Below are positions 48,508-56,282 of a DNA stretch of 64,000 nucleotides, in pieces. The position numbers were made by a program, and so were the translations under genes. How positions within the stretch are numbered: the first letter of the stretch is position 1; every line of letters begins with the position of its first letter. The DNA lies in contig JAPOQK010000001.1 in NCBI GenBank assembly GCA_026710795.1, forward strand, positions 1-64,000, given 5' to 3'. The notes under the pieces were generated by a model. It had not been told where the DNA came from, searched no databases, and worked only from the letters and a program-made list of their open reading frames with translations. This stretch comes from Candidatus Poribacteria bacterium (GTDB lineage: Bacteria > Poribacteria > WGA-4E > WGA-3G).

Positions 48508-49272
48508 CTATAGGTTGGCTTTTATATTTCCCCATGTTGTAGTTAATTTGCTTGCGGGGTAAACCGCCAACGCGGATTTGAACCCTTTTGTCATGAGGAC
48601 TTTAATGTCAGCCTCAGTCAAAGCAACATTGAAAAACGCGACCTCATCAAAGAGTCCTGAATAATATTGTCCCCATTGATCTAAAAAATTCGCGCCAATA
48701 CCGATCTCCGTAAAAACATAGGAATCGGAAACTGTGTCCTCTTTTTCACCATTGTAATAGCCTGTCACATTTCCAGCACCATCAAATACGAAGGCATAGT
48801 GCCCCCATTTATTATTATCAAATTTTGGGATGACGGGTTTCCATGCGGCACCCCAGATTTCAACCGCGCCATTTTGGTACCGGATTGCGAAGGCTGGATT
48901 TGTCGGTCCACTGGTATTCGATATTAGCCGGTCATCATTAACCGCGTCGTTTGGATTTGCCCACAAAATTAATGTGATCGTTCCAGATAAACCCAAATCC
49001 CCAACAGCTACCTGGCTTTTACTTTCATTTCCATCAAATTCCAGTGCAGATCCGAACTTACCGTTTTTTGTCCATTTTGGACTGTTCACAAGTATTCCGT
49101 CATTGCTATTGTCAGAAGAATCCTCCGCTGTATTCCCCTTGTCATCATCAAAGTGCCACATTCCGACAACGGTTTTCAGATCAAGTTCGGCATTGCTGAT
49201 GTCAACGAACATCAGACTAAGGACAATTAAGCTGGTACAACCAAGAATTAAATTCGCTCTTACGATCTTCAT
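48508..49272 (-). CDS. Secreted LamG-domain protein with TTTWG C-terminal tail
   Basis: 254 residues. Signal peptide (about 8-28, ending ISNAEL), LamG/concanavalin-like domain (GMWHFDDDKGNTAEDSSDNS, GTITLILWANPND, FDNNKWGHYAFVFDGAGNVTG, GLFDEVAFFNVALTEADIKV) and the terminal sequence ASKLTTTWGNIKANL, one of six related tails in the window. Domain layout is the same as that of the proteins at 19051 and 20116. Monocistronic by spacing. Confidence 0.87.
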   Translation of the reverse strand: MKIVRANLILGCTSLIVLSLMFVDISNAELDLKTVVGMWHFDDDKGNTAEDSSDNSNDGILVNSPKWTKNGKFGSALEFDGNESKSQVAVGDLGLSGTITLILWANPNDAVNDDRLISNTSGPTNPAFAIRYQNGAVEIWGAAWKPVIPKFDNNKWGHYAFVFDGAGNVTGYYNGEKEDTVSDSYVFTEIGIGANFLDQWGQYYSGLFDEVAFFNVALTEADIKVLMTKGFKSALAVYPASKLTTTWGNIKANL

Positions 49273-49649
49273 CTGTCATGATCTCCTTCATTGTGTAAGA
49301 AGGTTGTAAATTGTGAATTCGTGACGACATATAAGAGTTAAACATGTAATGTGTGAACATACCACTGACTTGTTCTTACCATTTGTTCGTCATTCTATCA
49401 CAGTTTCAATCTTCTAAACAAAAAATCTGGACGAATTCAGAGACGGCTGGATATTTTTTGCTTTCAGCATGACAGCTTTCACAGATCGATTGCTGTCCAC
49501 AACGTTGGCACCAAAGAATCGATTTGTCTCGTAGCATGATTAACTCCGTTTTCACCAACTCAATGAAACTGTGCTGTACGATGCGGCGGCAGTGTTCATC
49601 TTTGAAATTGATCGTTGTAGCTTATTTTCCTGATATGTTGTTACTATAA
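49273..49649. other. Gap between LamG gene and Nudix gene, with a possible small ORF
   Basis: About 380 bp. The left part shows nothing recognisable; the right part holds the possible zinc-ribbon ORF described separately (49406-49537). Confidence 0.5.
49406..49537 (-). CDS. Possible small zinc-ribbon-like protein
   Basis: A 43-codon frame from ATG 49537, preceded by GGAG at a 6-nt spacing. It contains two CxxC pairs, WCQRCGQQSICESCHAE, the pattern of a small zinc ribbon. The frame stays open for another 35 codons upstream without an ATG (including CRRIVQHSFIELVKTEL), so the true start may be further 5' and non-AUG. Below the usual gene-calling size; no family recognised. Confidence 0.35.
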   Translation of the reverse strand: MLRDKSILWCQRCGQQSICESCHAESKKYPAVSEFVQIFCLED

Positions 49650-50288
49650 TTATTCGACAAGGATTTTCTCGTAGACAAAATCCAACCATCTGTCTTGTGG
49701 TGATATAATCAGAGGTTTCGGAGAAAGGGGTGTCCAGTAAGGTTTGAAAATGTGTCCTAAATCACTTTTCAATTCCCATGCATCCTCTGTTTCCTCTTGT
49801 GTGGATAAATGGAAAAAATGTCTTTTTTTCTGGTCACTTAGGTTATCATTCAGCACCCATCCTGTAATATTATAGTCAATGCATATAGGTTTGTGAAATT
49901 CGTCATATTCATATTCAATGTACGAAATGTGTGTGAAATCTTCTTGTGTAGAATGATAATCAACAGTGAGTCCTCTGGTGAGTTTATCCTTGTAGGGTAC
50001 TGCATTTAAGTTGGGTTTGATATAGACGGTGGTTGTATTTGTGATTATTCTCTGTTGTTGTTCTAATTCATTCTCAAAACAACCGAGATATTTTTCGATC
50101 TTTACGACTCTTAGTCCTGTTTCTTCATAAGTTTCACGTATGACTGCAGTTTCAATATCTTCACCGACTTCCACACTACCAGCGGGGATTTGAATGCCAG
50201 CTGTGGGGTGTTTGAATACAAGCAGCGAGTTTACTCGATTTCGTTTTTGTGTTATAAATGCGGTGACTTTTTCAATGGAATTGTTAAT
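49650..50288 (-). CDS. Nudix hydrolase (apparent AUU start)
   Basis: The Nudix box is GSVEVGEDIETAVIRETYEE TG (G-x5-E-x7-RE-x2-EE-x-G), the Mg-binding site for hydrolysing nucleoside diphosphate-linked substrates. A GTG inside the box at 50174 cannot be the start, because the first Nudix strands (EKVTAFITQKRNRVNSLLVF) lie upstream in frame. No ATG, GTG or TTG precedes them; AUU at 50288, with AGGAG nine nt upstream, is the best candidate and gives 212 residues. The C-terminal half (~95-212) is unassigned. Alternatively the 5' end has been damaged. Confidence 0.75.
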   Translation of the reverse strand: MNNSIEKVTAFITQKRNRVNSLLVFKHPTAGIQIPAGSVEVGEDIETAVIRETYEETGLRVVKIEKYLGCFENELEQQQRIITNTTTVYIKPNLNAVPYKDKLTRGLTVDYHSTQEDFTHISYIEYEYDEFHKPICIDYNITGWVLNDNLSDQKKRHFFHLSTQEETEDAWELKSDLGHIFKPYWTPLSPKPLIISPQDRWLDFVYEKILVE

Positions 50289-50409
50289 ATTTCTATTCTC
50301 CTGTACGATTTTTTACTCAATTTAAATAGAACGCATCTGCCACATATCCATTGACACGATCATCTTCCACAATGCCCTATCCATTGTAGAAGTGCTGTTT
50401 ATGAGAAAT

Positions 50410-50434
50410 GGCGAGGCACAGAGACCTCGCCCTA
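50410..50434. repeat. Palindromic hairpin GGCGAGG/CCTCGCC
   Basis: GGCGAGG-CACAGAGA-CCTCGCC followed by CTACAAAT. It lies in the 168-bp gap between the GH32-like stop and the Nudix gene and shares the CCTAC(A) flank seen at the REP-like elements. It could also end the Nudix transcript. Confidence 0.55.
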
Positions 50435-50456
50435 CAAATAATATATTTGATATGCT

Positions 50457-52013
50457 CTAAGCATAAATATTTTTCATCTGCCAAGAATCCAGTGATTTGA
50501 GTTCACTGTCTTGTCCCTGTGAACGCAAAGACACCCCAACGCTATCTTCCCTGTCAGGATAGACACGCATCGCGACACACTGTCGTCCATTGGCAAATAC
50601 TTCAACGACACTCTTATCAATAAACACACGCAATTTGAGCGTTTCGTCTCCCAGAATAGACAGACCACCAGTTTCGGGAGCACGGGAACGAACATCCGGT
50701 GCAATTGAGGAATACGATGAATCTATCGTTAGCAGACTTTCGCGAACATTTCTCTCGGAATTATGATTTCGCATGCCACGTTCTCTGAAGAAGGCAATAC
50801 GTGTGAACTCCTCTTTGTTCGGAGAACGAAGTACGTTCAACTCAACCATCGGGGAACCTTTCGTGTCGATTTCCAATTCCAATTCCATCGCATTGCCATT
50901 GATGTTTTCTAATACAACTTCCTGATTCGCAGGTAGCGTCATCGAATCAACATGTTGATGGTCAGACCGTAGTGATTCTATATCGCCAGCAGGTTCAACA
51001 CCAATTTCATCTCTTGAGAGAAGTGTCAGACGACGGGGCAAAGTCATAATCTGATTCCAACCCTTTGTGGGTTTTGCTGGGTTCATGTTGTAGATAACAA
51101 TAACTCCACCCTCACCATCAGGTGTTGCAGATGGGGCGTGCACTCCTGCGGGAGAGGCTGCGCCAAAATTGTTTTTTGCTCCTCCTGTGACAACGAACTT
51201 GTCGCGTGCTTTATCATAATCACCAAGTAGATATTGTCCACCACTCATGTGACTGAAGAATAAGAGGATATGTCGGTCACCGATAGGCCAGAAATATGGA
51301 CATGCGCCATCATCACCTACCAAGGTGTATTGATCATCTTCTACGAAGGGATGTAAATAGACCCAATTCGCTAAATCAGCAGAACGAAGTAAGAAATTGG
51401 CGCGGACAGGTTTACCAGCAGGACCGTGTGGAAGCGTCCCACCCGATAACGAGTAATACATGTCATCTTTTTTCCAGATGCATGGATCGAACACACGATA
51501 GACAGGTGTTGTGCCATCTGCATGTCTTGAGGGTATCACTGCCTTGCCAGAGACCTTTTCCCAATTCAGTAGGAGTGGATCGCTTGACACTGCCACCATA
51601 TTTCCAACAACCGTTCCGTGATACATTGCTATCACGCGGTCCTCTTCCACGTATGTTGATCCAGAGAAACAACATCTTTCTGGATTCGGATAGATCGCGT
51701 AGGGCAAATCCTGCCAATGGATCAGGTCATCACTAATCGCATGTCCCCAATGTTGACGTGTATCTTCCGGTGGATATGCCTGATAGAATAGATGCCACCG
51801 CCCCTGCCAAAAACAGAGTCCGTTTGGGTCATTAAGCATCGCTTCTGGATTGATGTAATGATAAATAGGACGATGCGGGTCCCCTTCGTATGTTTTACGA
51901 TAAGCGTTCAACCGTTGCATCAACGGATTCGTCTTTAACTGTTCTTCCTGTTCTTCCAACGTTTCCGCGAACGTATAGTGCGGTACTTTAGAGGTAAAAT
52001 CTTCGTTAGCCAT
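50457..52013 (-). CDS. GH32-like glycoside hydrolase lacking the usual acid/base Glu
   Basis: 518 residues, no signal peptide. GH32 (invertase/levanase) layout: a five-bladed propeller with the nucleophile motif MLNDPNG (Asp62), a second-motif equivalent VFDPCIWK (Asp176) and a C-terminal beta-sandwich (LRVFIDKSVVEVFANG). The third motif, normally WECP with the acid/base Glu, reads DGACPYFWPIG: Ala237 replaces Glu. So classical sucrose/fructan hydrolysis is doubtful; it may be a binding protein or a variant using another acid. The N-terminal ~45 residues are extra. Monocistronic. Confidence 0.85.
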   Translation of the reverse strand: MANEDFTSKVPHYTFAETLEEQEEQLKTNPLMQRLNAYRKTYEGDPHRPIYHYINPEAMLNDPNGLCFWQGRWHLFYQAYPPEDTRQHWGHAISDDLIHWQDLPYAIYPNPERCCFSGSTYVEEDRVIAMYHGTVVGNMVAVSSDPLLLNWEKVSGKAVIPSRHADGTTPVYRVFDPCIWKKDDMYYSLSGGTLPHGPAGKPVRANFLLRSADLANWVYLHPFVEDDQYTLVGDDGACPYFWPIGDRHILLFFSHMSGGQYLLGDYDKARDKFVVTGGAKNNFGAASPAGVHAPSATPDGEGGVIVIYNMNPAKPTKGWNQIMTLPRRLTLLSRDEIGVEPAGDIESLRSDHQHVDSMTLPANQEVVLENINGNAMELELEIDTKGSPMVELNVLRSPNKEEFTRIAFFRERGMRNHNSERNVRESLLTIDSSYSSIAPDVRSRAPETGGLSILGDETLKLRVFIDKSVVEVFANGRQCVAMRVYPDREDSVGVSLRSQGQDSELKSLDSWQMKNIYA

Positions 52014-52105
52014 AGTTTCTCCTCTGCGAAATGTATATGAGATTTATGACTTTTAGCATAGCAGAGAATTGGCTGCATGTCCAGAAAATTGAAAAGTTAA
52101 AGCAA

Positions 52106-52134
52106 ACGGACGGGAGTAATTTATCCCGTCCGTT
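52106..52134 (-). terminator. Possible terminator after the restriction endonuclease gene
   Basis: AACGGACGGGA and TCCCGTCCGTT form an 11-bp perfect stem with a short AT loop. On the minus strand it is followed by TTGCTTTAACTTTT. The stem resembles the hairpin at 35960-35982, so it may be a repeat family member serving as terminator. Confidence 0.5.
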
Positions 52135-52164
52135 CTTTATATATTGAACTGCCATTAAAATTGT

Positions 52165-52908
52165 CTATATAGCAGAGGAATCTGCTGAATTAAATTTAAC
52201 GATTTCTTCCCAAAGGACGTTACCTTCAGGATCGCAAAATGTTGTGATAAATTCTAACGTAAATTTGTTTACAACTTTGGCATATTCCTGAATAAAATGT
52301 TCGTTTCTTACTTTCGCATGATGTCCTAATGGTTCAATTATATCTGTGTAAAGATTCTTATCACCTGAAATAAATGTCCAAAATTGTTGTCCACAATATT
52401 TATAGTATTCACCTTTATCTGGCTTTTGATTTTTTCCATAACAGCAACCGTTTACAGCCACAATGTTCGTTGATGATGTATTTGTCCTGAGAATTCTTTT
52501 CGCTTTTGTGAAATTATCTTTCAGTCTCGCAACTTGGTTGCTATTTCCCCAATTAGGTCCAGATTTGATTGACACAATATATCTAATACCATTATTTATA
52601 AATTCTAAATCAATACCTTCTGCAGAAGATTTTTGTCCACCAAATACTTGCGTACAAATGAAGATCACAAGTTCCTCCAGAAATCCACCAAAGATCGTTT
52701 CTTCCTGTGAAGACAGATGGGCATCCAAAATTGTCTTTACATAATCTTGAGCTGTATTTATATTTTTTGCTTTGAATAGGTAGGGGTTTTTTCGTTTGAC
52801 AACAGTCATCAGTTTCAATTTATGAAGATTGTCTAACCTTTTTTGGTGAAAGTTCTGAATGTTCGCCTCTACATAATCAGTTATCTCCTGTTGTGTAATT
52901 TGTTTCAT
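52165..52908 (-). CDS. Type II restriction endonuclease (PmeII-like)
   Basis: 247 residues from ATG 52908 (GGAAG upstream); an earlier in-frame start lies deep within the methyltransferase gene. PD-(D/E)XK nuclease features: SAEGIDLEFINN...YIVSIKSG (about 116-138) supply the acidic residues and lysine. The overall sequence recalls PmeII-type endonucleases (from memory). Residue GCCYG (about 172) adds a Cys pair. Its start overlaps the 3' end of the methyltransferase gene by 32 nt, which would delay endonuclease translation until methylase is made. Target sequence unknown. Confidence 0.82.
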   Translation of the reverse strand: MKQITQQEITDYVEANIQNFHQKRLDNLHKLKLMTVVKRKNPYLFKAKNINTAQDYVKTILDAHLSSQEETIFGGFLEELVIFICTQVFGGQKSSAEGIDLEFINNGIRYIVSIKSGPNWGNSNQVARLKDNFTKAKRILRTNTSSTNIVAVNGCCYGKNQKPDKGEYYKYCGQQFWTFISGDKNLYTDIIEPLGHHAKVRNEHFIQEYAKVVNKFTLEFITTFCDPEGNVLWEEIVKFNSADSSAI

Positions 52909-53746
52909 CTTCTTCCTCTTCAAATAGCCGATATTGTTGCGATTTGATGTTTTCCTTTGCAACTTGATAATATTGGGGAAAAATCTCTATACCAACGGAA
53001 TTTCTGGATAACTTTTGAGCGACTTGACTGGTTGTTCCAGAACCAGCAAACGGGTCAAGCACCCAATCATTTTCTTCAGTAAACAATTTGATAAACCACT
53101 CAGGCAACGTATTCGGAAATACGGCACTATGTTTTTTATTTCCTGTTTCCGTTGCTAAGTGCAAAACATTCGTCGGATACGCCATTTTTCGGTCTAACCA
53201 ATTTGATACATTTTTACCGAATCCGCTACCCACCTTTGATGTATCCCGACTCTGGTCTGTTTTGCTGAGTTTTCTCAGCCTTTTCTCCGCCCAATCTCCC
53301 ATCGGCACCATCACAGACTCTTGATACATAGCGAATTTCTTGGTCTTGTTGAATTGTAAACATCTTTCCCATGCATCTCTAAACCGATTTGGCCATTTAC
53401 CCGGATAACTGTTTTTCTTGTGCCAGATAAACTCCTCTGTCCACAACCAACCTTGTTTTTTCATCTCAAGAATTAACTCAATTACATAGGTATGTCGTTC
53501 TCCGTTAACAGCTTTTTCTTTAATGTTCAAAATGAATGTACCAGATGGCTTGAGTACTCTAAAAAATTGCTCAGCGCGAGGCATGAACCAATTGACATAT
53601 TCATTTGGATTGATTCCCCCGTATGTTTTGGACCGCCGGTCAGCGTATGGAGGAGAAGTTACAATCAAGTCAAATGAATCTGATTCAAACTTGGTGAGTA
53701 CCTCTAAACAATCTCCGAGATAAAGATCAGTTTTTATTCTTCCCAT
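52877..53746 (-). CDS. Site-specific DNA methyltransferase (N4-cytosine/N6-adenine class)
   Basis: 289 residues from ATG 53746 (AAAGG upstream); a TTG start 13 codons earlier is possible. The motif order is that of the beta group: catalytic motif IV DLIVTSPPYADRRSK comes first (~28-42) and SAM-binding motif I DPFAGSGTTSQVA last (~240-252). SPPY is typical of N4-cytosine enzymes. It protects host DNA against the endonuclease encoded directly downstream in the same operon, so together they form a complete type II system. Confidence 0.92.
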   Translation of the reverse strand: MGRIKTDLYLGDCLEVLTKFESDSFDLIVTSPPYADRRSKTYGGINPNEYVNWFMPRAEQFFRVLKPSGTFILNIKEKAVNGERHTYVIELILEMKKQGWLWTEEFIWHKKNSYPGKWPNRFRDAWERCLQFNKTKKFAMYQESVMVPMGDWAEKRLRKLSKTDQSRDTSKVGSGFGKNVSNWLDRKMAYPTNVLHLATETGNKKHSAVFPNTLPEWFIKLFTEENDWVLDPFAGSGTTSQVAQKLSRNSVGIEIFPQYYQVAKENIKSQQYRLFEEEEDETNYTTGDN

Positions 53747-53830
53747 TGAATTATTTGCCTTTATGCTGCTAATAGTAAGTCTCAAATATTACCATACCTA
53801 CTTAGAAAAATCAAGTGGAAGGTAAAAACG

Positions 53831-53917
53831 CAGGGATATTAGTTTTAAGAATATTCTGTAGATGAGTGTTACCAATGGTTTATGTCGTAGGTCGGGTAGA
53901 GCTTGCGAAACCCATAG
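53831..53917 (+). repeat. Three-copy intergenic repeat family, copy B
   Basis: Begins CAGGGATATTAGTTTTAAGA and ends GGGTAGAGCTTGCGAAACCC ATAG. Copy C (54351-54438) shares both ends; copy A (21217-21275) shares the first part. Confidence 0.65.
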
Positions 53918-54029
53918 GTGTCAACTTAAGGTAAATATGCGTTCGTACAAGCGCATTTCATTACAACTCTTACAGAAGAAAGCCCGCTACTTACAATCTG
54001 GATTCATTCCCTTAAGTTGACACTTATGG
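53912..54029. repeat. 118-bp element with ~23-bp inverted ends
   Basis: CCATAGGTGTCAACTTAAGG (53912-53931) is inverted, with two mismatches over 23 bp, at 54007-54029 (ending GTTGACACTTATGG). The ~72-bp interior contains an inner palindrome ATGCG...GCGCAT (53937-53956). It is attached to copy B of the repeat family and resembles a MITE. Confidence 0.6.
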
Positions 54030-54104
54030 ATTTTCCTAACTCACTTCACACACATAAATTATTGTTTTAGATTTTCTCAAACATAACTATCCAAATCTAA
54101 TAGT

Positions 54105-54211
54105 TTTAGAGTCATTTATGACTATTATAGTCATAAATAAGCTGTAAACCCAGTTCTGATAAGGATTTGTAGCAAAATACAAAAATCCGAAAAATTGCGA
54201 TTGACTCTAAA
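54105..54211 (-). repeat. 107-bp element with terminal inverted repeats (copy 2)
   Basis: Outer ends TTTAGAGTCA (54105-54114) and TGACTCTAAA (54202-54211); internal AAATAAGCTGTAAACCCAG (54135-54153) is the complement of the internal word of copy 1 at 37875-37981. The two copies have the same length and opposite orientation, and share an extra outer AGAGTTTTTAGAG extension on one side. Confidence 0.7.
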
Positions 54212-54247
54212 AACTCTAAAGTTTTTGGCATTAACCGCATAATTCAT

Positions 54248-54302
54248 TGTAGGAGAGAACTCCGATACCCGATAGATCGGGATTCGGAGATCGATCCTAC
54301 AA
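54248..54302. repeat. Palindromic repeat, diverged REP-like
   Basis: TGTAGGAGAGAACTCCGATA and a mirrored TCGGAGATCGATCCTACA flank CCCGATAGATCGGG. It shares TGTAGGAG / CTACA ends with the other REP-like elements. Confidence 0.55.
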
Positions 54303-54350
54303 GTATTTTGATCATATTTTACCAAAGACTTTACACACCCTAATCGGTTT

Positions 54351-54438
54351 CAGGGTCATTTAGTCTTAAGAATACGCAGTTGATGGTTGTTACAAGGAGG
54401 TTATATCGTAGGTTGGGTAGAGCTTGCGAAACCCATAG
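54351..54438 (+). repeat. Three-copy intergenic repeat family, copy C
   Basis: Begins CAGGGTCATTTAGTCTTAAG and ends GGGTAGAGCTTGCGAAACCC ATAG, as copy B 500 bp upstream in the same orientation. Confidence 0.65.
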
Positions 54439-54655
54439 TGGACAATTTAAGGAAGGAATGTATTTGTAGTCGCGTAATTCATTACGCCCCTTTATTACGG
54501 GAACAGTATCGTAAGTTGAGTTCGCTTCGCTCACTCTGACCTACGGACTACTCCTATCAAAGCAATTCTAAAATCCGCTATAAAATTTACTTGGACGAAG
54601 GAAGTTTAATATTTTAGTCGTTACACAAACAGAGACACGGTTGCTCAATTAGTTC

Positions 54656-56206
54656 TTGCGAAAAGCAACGATAATTGGTATCCTTGATGAAATGAAAAGA
54701 CAGATAGGACATGTTTTTACGCCGCAAAAATGGGCAGAATGGCTCATCAATAAATGGGACATTTTTGACGCATGGATTGATGGTGCACATATTTGTGACC
54801 CTACAGCTGGACAAGGAGCATTCGTGCTTGCCATGCTCCATATTGCACGTAACAAGGGAATTTCTATCACACCTGAACGCTTGTCCCGCCTTACGCTCAT
54901 TGAGTTGGTTCCATCACATCTTGATCAATTCAAAAGAAATGTCCTACTCGAATTCGGTATTGATTTTCCAACCACTCAACTCTATTGCCAAGATATTATT
55001 ACGGAGGAACATGAGGGGAAGTATGATATTCTCATTGGGAATCCACCTTGGGTAAACTTTGGCGACTTGCCTACAGATTATAAAACATACCTAAAGCCAT
55101 ATTTCATAAAAGAAGGACTAATTGCGGATATGCAACGGACACTTTTGGGGTCTTCACGCGTTGATATTGCTGCGTTAGTTCTAAAAGTTGTATTGGGGAA
55201 ATTGCTCAAAGAGAACGGTTCAGGATATTTCTACCTTCCCACGTCTCTCTTTTTTGGCGATGGTGCTCATCGTGGCTTCAGAAGTTATAACACAAAATGT
55301 TCGAAAAGATCTTTTAATACCTATCGAAATTTTGCCATAGATTCCGTCTATGAATTTACATCTACTAAAGTGTTCGAAGGTGTTAGCACTGCTTATTGTT
55401 GTGCGAGATTTCAAGGTGATACACAACAGAAATTTCCTGTGTCGTATTTCAAGGAAAAAGGAGGAAAATGGGTTGAATATAAAGCGTTGCCACTCAAGAA
55501 TCCTGCAGATCCATGGCGAATTGTGCATAACCTTGATGAACTCAATACCAGCAAAATTCTTGATATTAGTTTAACACCTGAACAGAAACCACGACAAGGG
55601 GTGAATACATGTGGAGCGAATAGTATCTTCATCTTTGACCACAAACCCTCTCATCTTCCTGATGAGTTTCTTTATCCTCTGGTAACTAAAGAGATATGGC
55701 GACAACACCCATTGACACCCCAAAAATGGATTCTACTCCCATATCATCGGGAGACAGGAAAACCCCTTACTTGGGAACAAATCCAGCAGAACGACACATT
55801 GTCCAGTTACCTATTGAGTTACCAAGATGTTTTACAAGATAGAAAAGGTACACTACTACGATCAGTAATAAACAGGGAAAATTGGTGGGCTATGCTTGGC
55901 GTTGGCACCTATTCGTTTGCACCATTCAAAGTGATATGGGAGGCATACGGGAGTAAACAATTTATACCAATTATTCTAAGTAGTATAGATGGACAAATGT
56001 GGCAAGGAAATCAGGCAATGCATGCGTTTATTCCGTGCTGGAGTGAAGATGAAGCACATAGAATAAAAACTGAACTTGAGAATCCAGAAATATTAAACCT
56101 GTTGCAACAACTTAACGGAGCAGGAAAGTGTAATTGGGCACAACCGGGGAAGATGAAGAAAATATTATCATTTAGCGAAACTGAGAATATGTCAATAGAA
56201 TGGTAA
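54656..56206 (+). CDS. N6-adenine DNA methyltransferase (TaqI-like, type IIG/I-type core)
   Basis: 516 residues. Gamma-type order: GHVFTPQKWAEWLINKW at the start, SAM-binding ICDPTAGQGAFVLAML (~45-60) and catalytic DILIGNPPWVNFGD (~125-138), the NPPW motif of N6-adenine methylases. The C-terminal ~200 residues (with NRENWWAMLGVGTYSFAPFK VIW) resemble the target-recognition part of M.TaqI-like enzymes. No nuclease domain is seen. The start is uncertain: TTG 54656 or ATG 54692, neither with a good ribosome site. It is transcribed away from the type II pair 900 bp to the left and could be an orphan methylase or part of the same island. Confidence 0.85.
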   Translation: MRKATIIGILDEMKRQIGHVFTPQKWAEWLINKWDIFDAWIDGAHICDPTAGQGAFVLAMLHIARNKGISITPERLSRLTLIELVPSHLDQFKRNVLLEFGIDFPTTQLYCQDIITEEHEGKYDILIGNPPWVNFGDLPTDYKTYLKPYFIKEGLIADMQRTLLGSSRVDIAALVLKVVLGKLLKENGSGYFYLPTSLFFGDGAHRGFRSYNTKCSKRSFNTYRNFAIDSVYEFTSTKVFEGVSTAYCCARFQGDTQQKFPVSYFKEKGGKWVEYKALPLKNPADPWRIVHNLDELNTSKILDISLTPEQKPRQGVNTCGANSIFIFDHKPSHLPDEFLYPLVTKEIWRQHPLTPQKWILLPYHRETGKPLTWEQIQQNDTLSSYLLSYQDVLQDRKGTLLRSVINRENWWAMLGVGTYSFAPFKVIWEAYGSKQFIPIILSSIDGQMWQGNQAMHAFIPCWSEDEAHRIKTELENPEILNLLQQLNGAGKCNWAQPGKMKKILSFSETENMSIEW

Positions 56207-56282
56207 GCTATTCTTACAGAAAAGAGGGTGTTAATTTGTTTTGGACACAACTATACCAGGTGTGCCCAAAACCTATATCAAA

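Larger units (their letters stand above)
53747..54655. other. Repeat-rich intergenic region between the two methyltransferase genes
   Basis: About 900 bp with no gene. It contains two copies of the three-member repeat family (53831-53917, 54351-54438), an inverted pair with ~23-bp arms (53912-54029), the second copy of the TIR element (54105-54211) and a palindrome rich in GTAGGAG/CCTAC words (54248-54302). This is the densest repeat cluster in the window and flanks the restriction-modification genes. Confidence 0.7.

Noticed and set aside
53747-54655. Possible IS element or transposase gene between the methyltransferase genes
   Set aside because: Only short inverted and direct repeats are present; no ORF there encodes a transposase-like protein.
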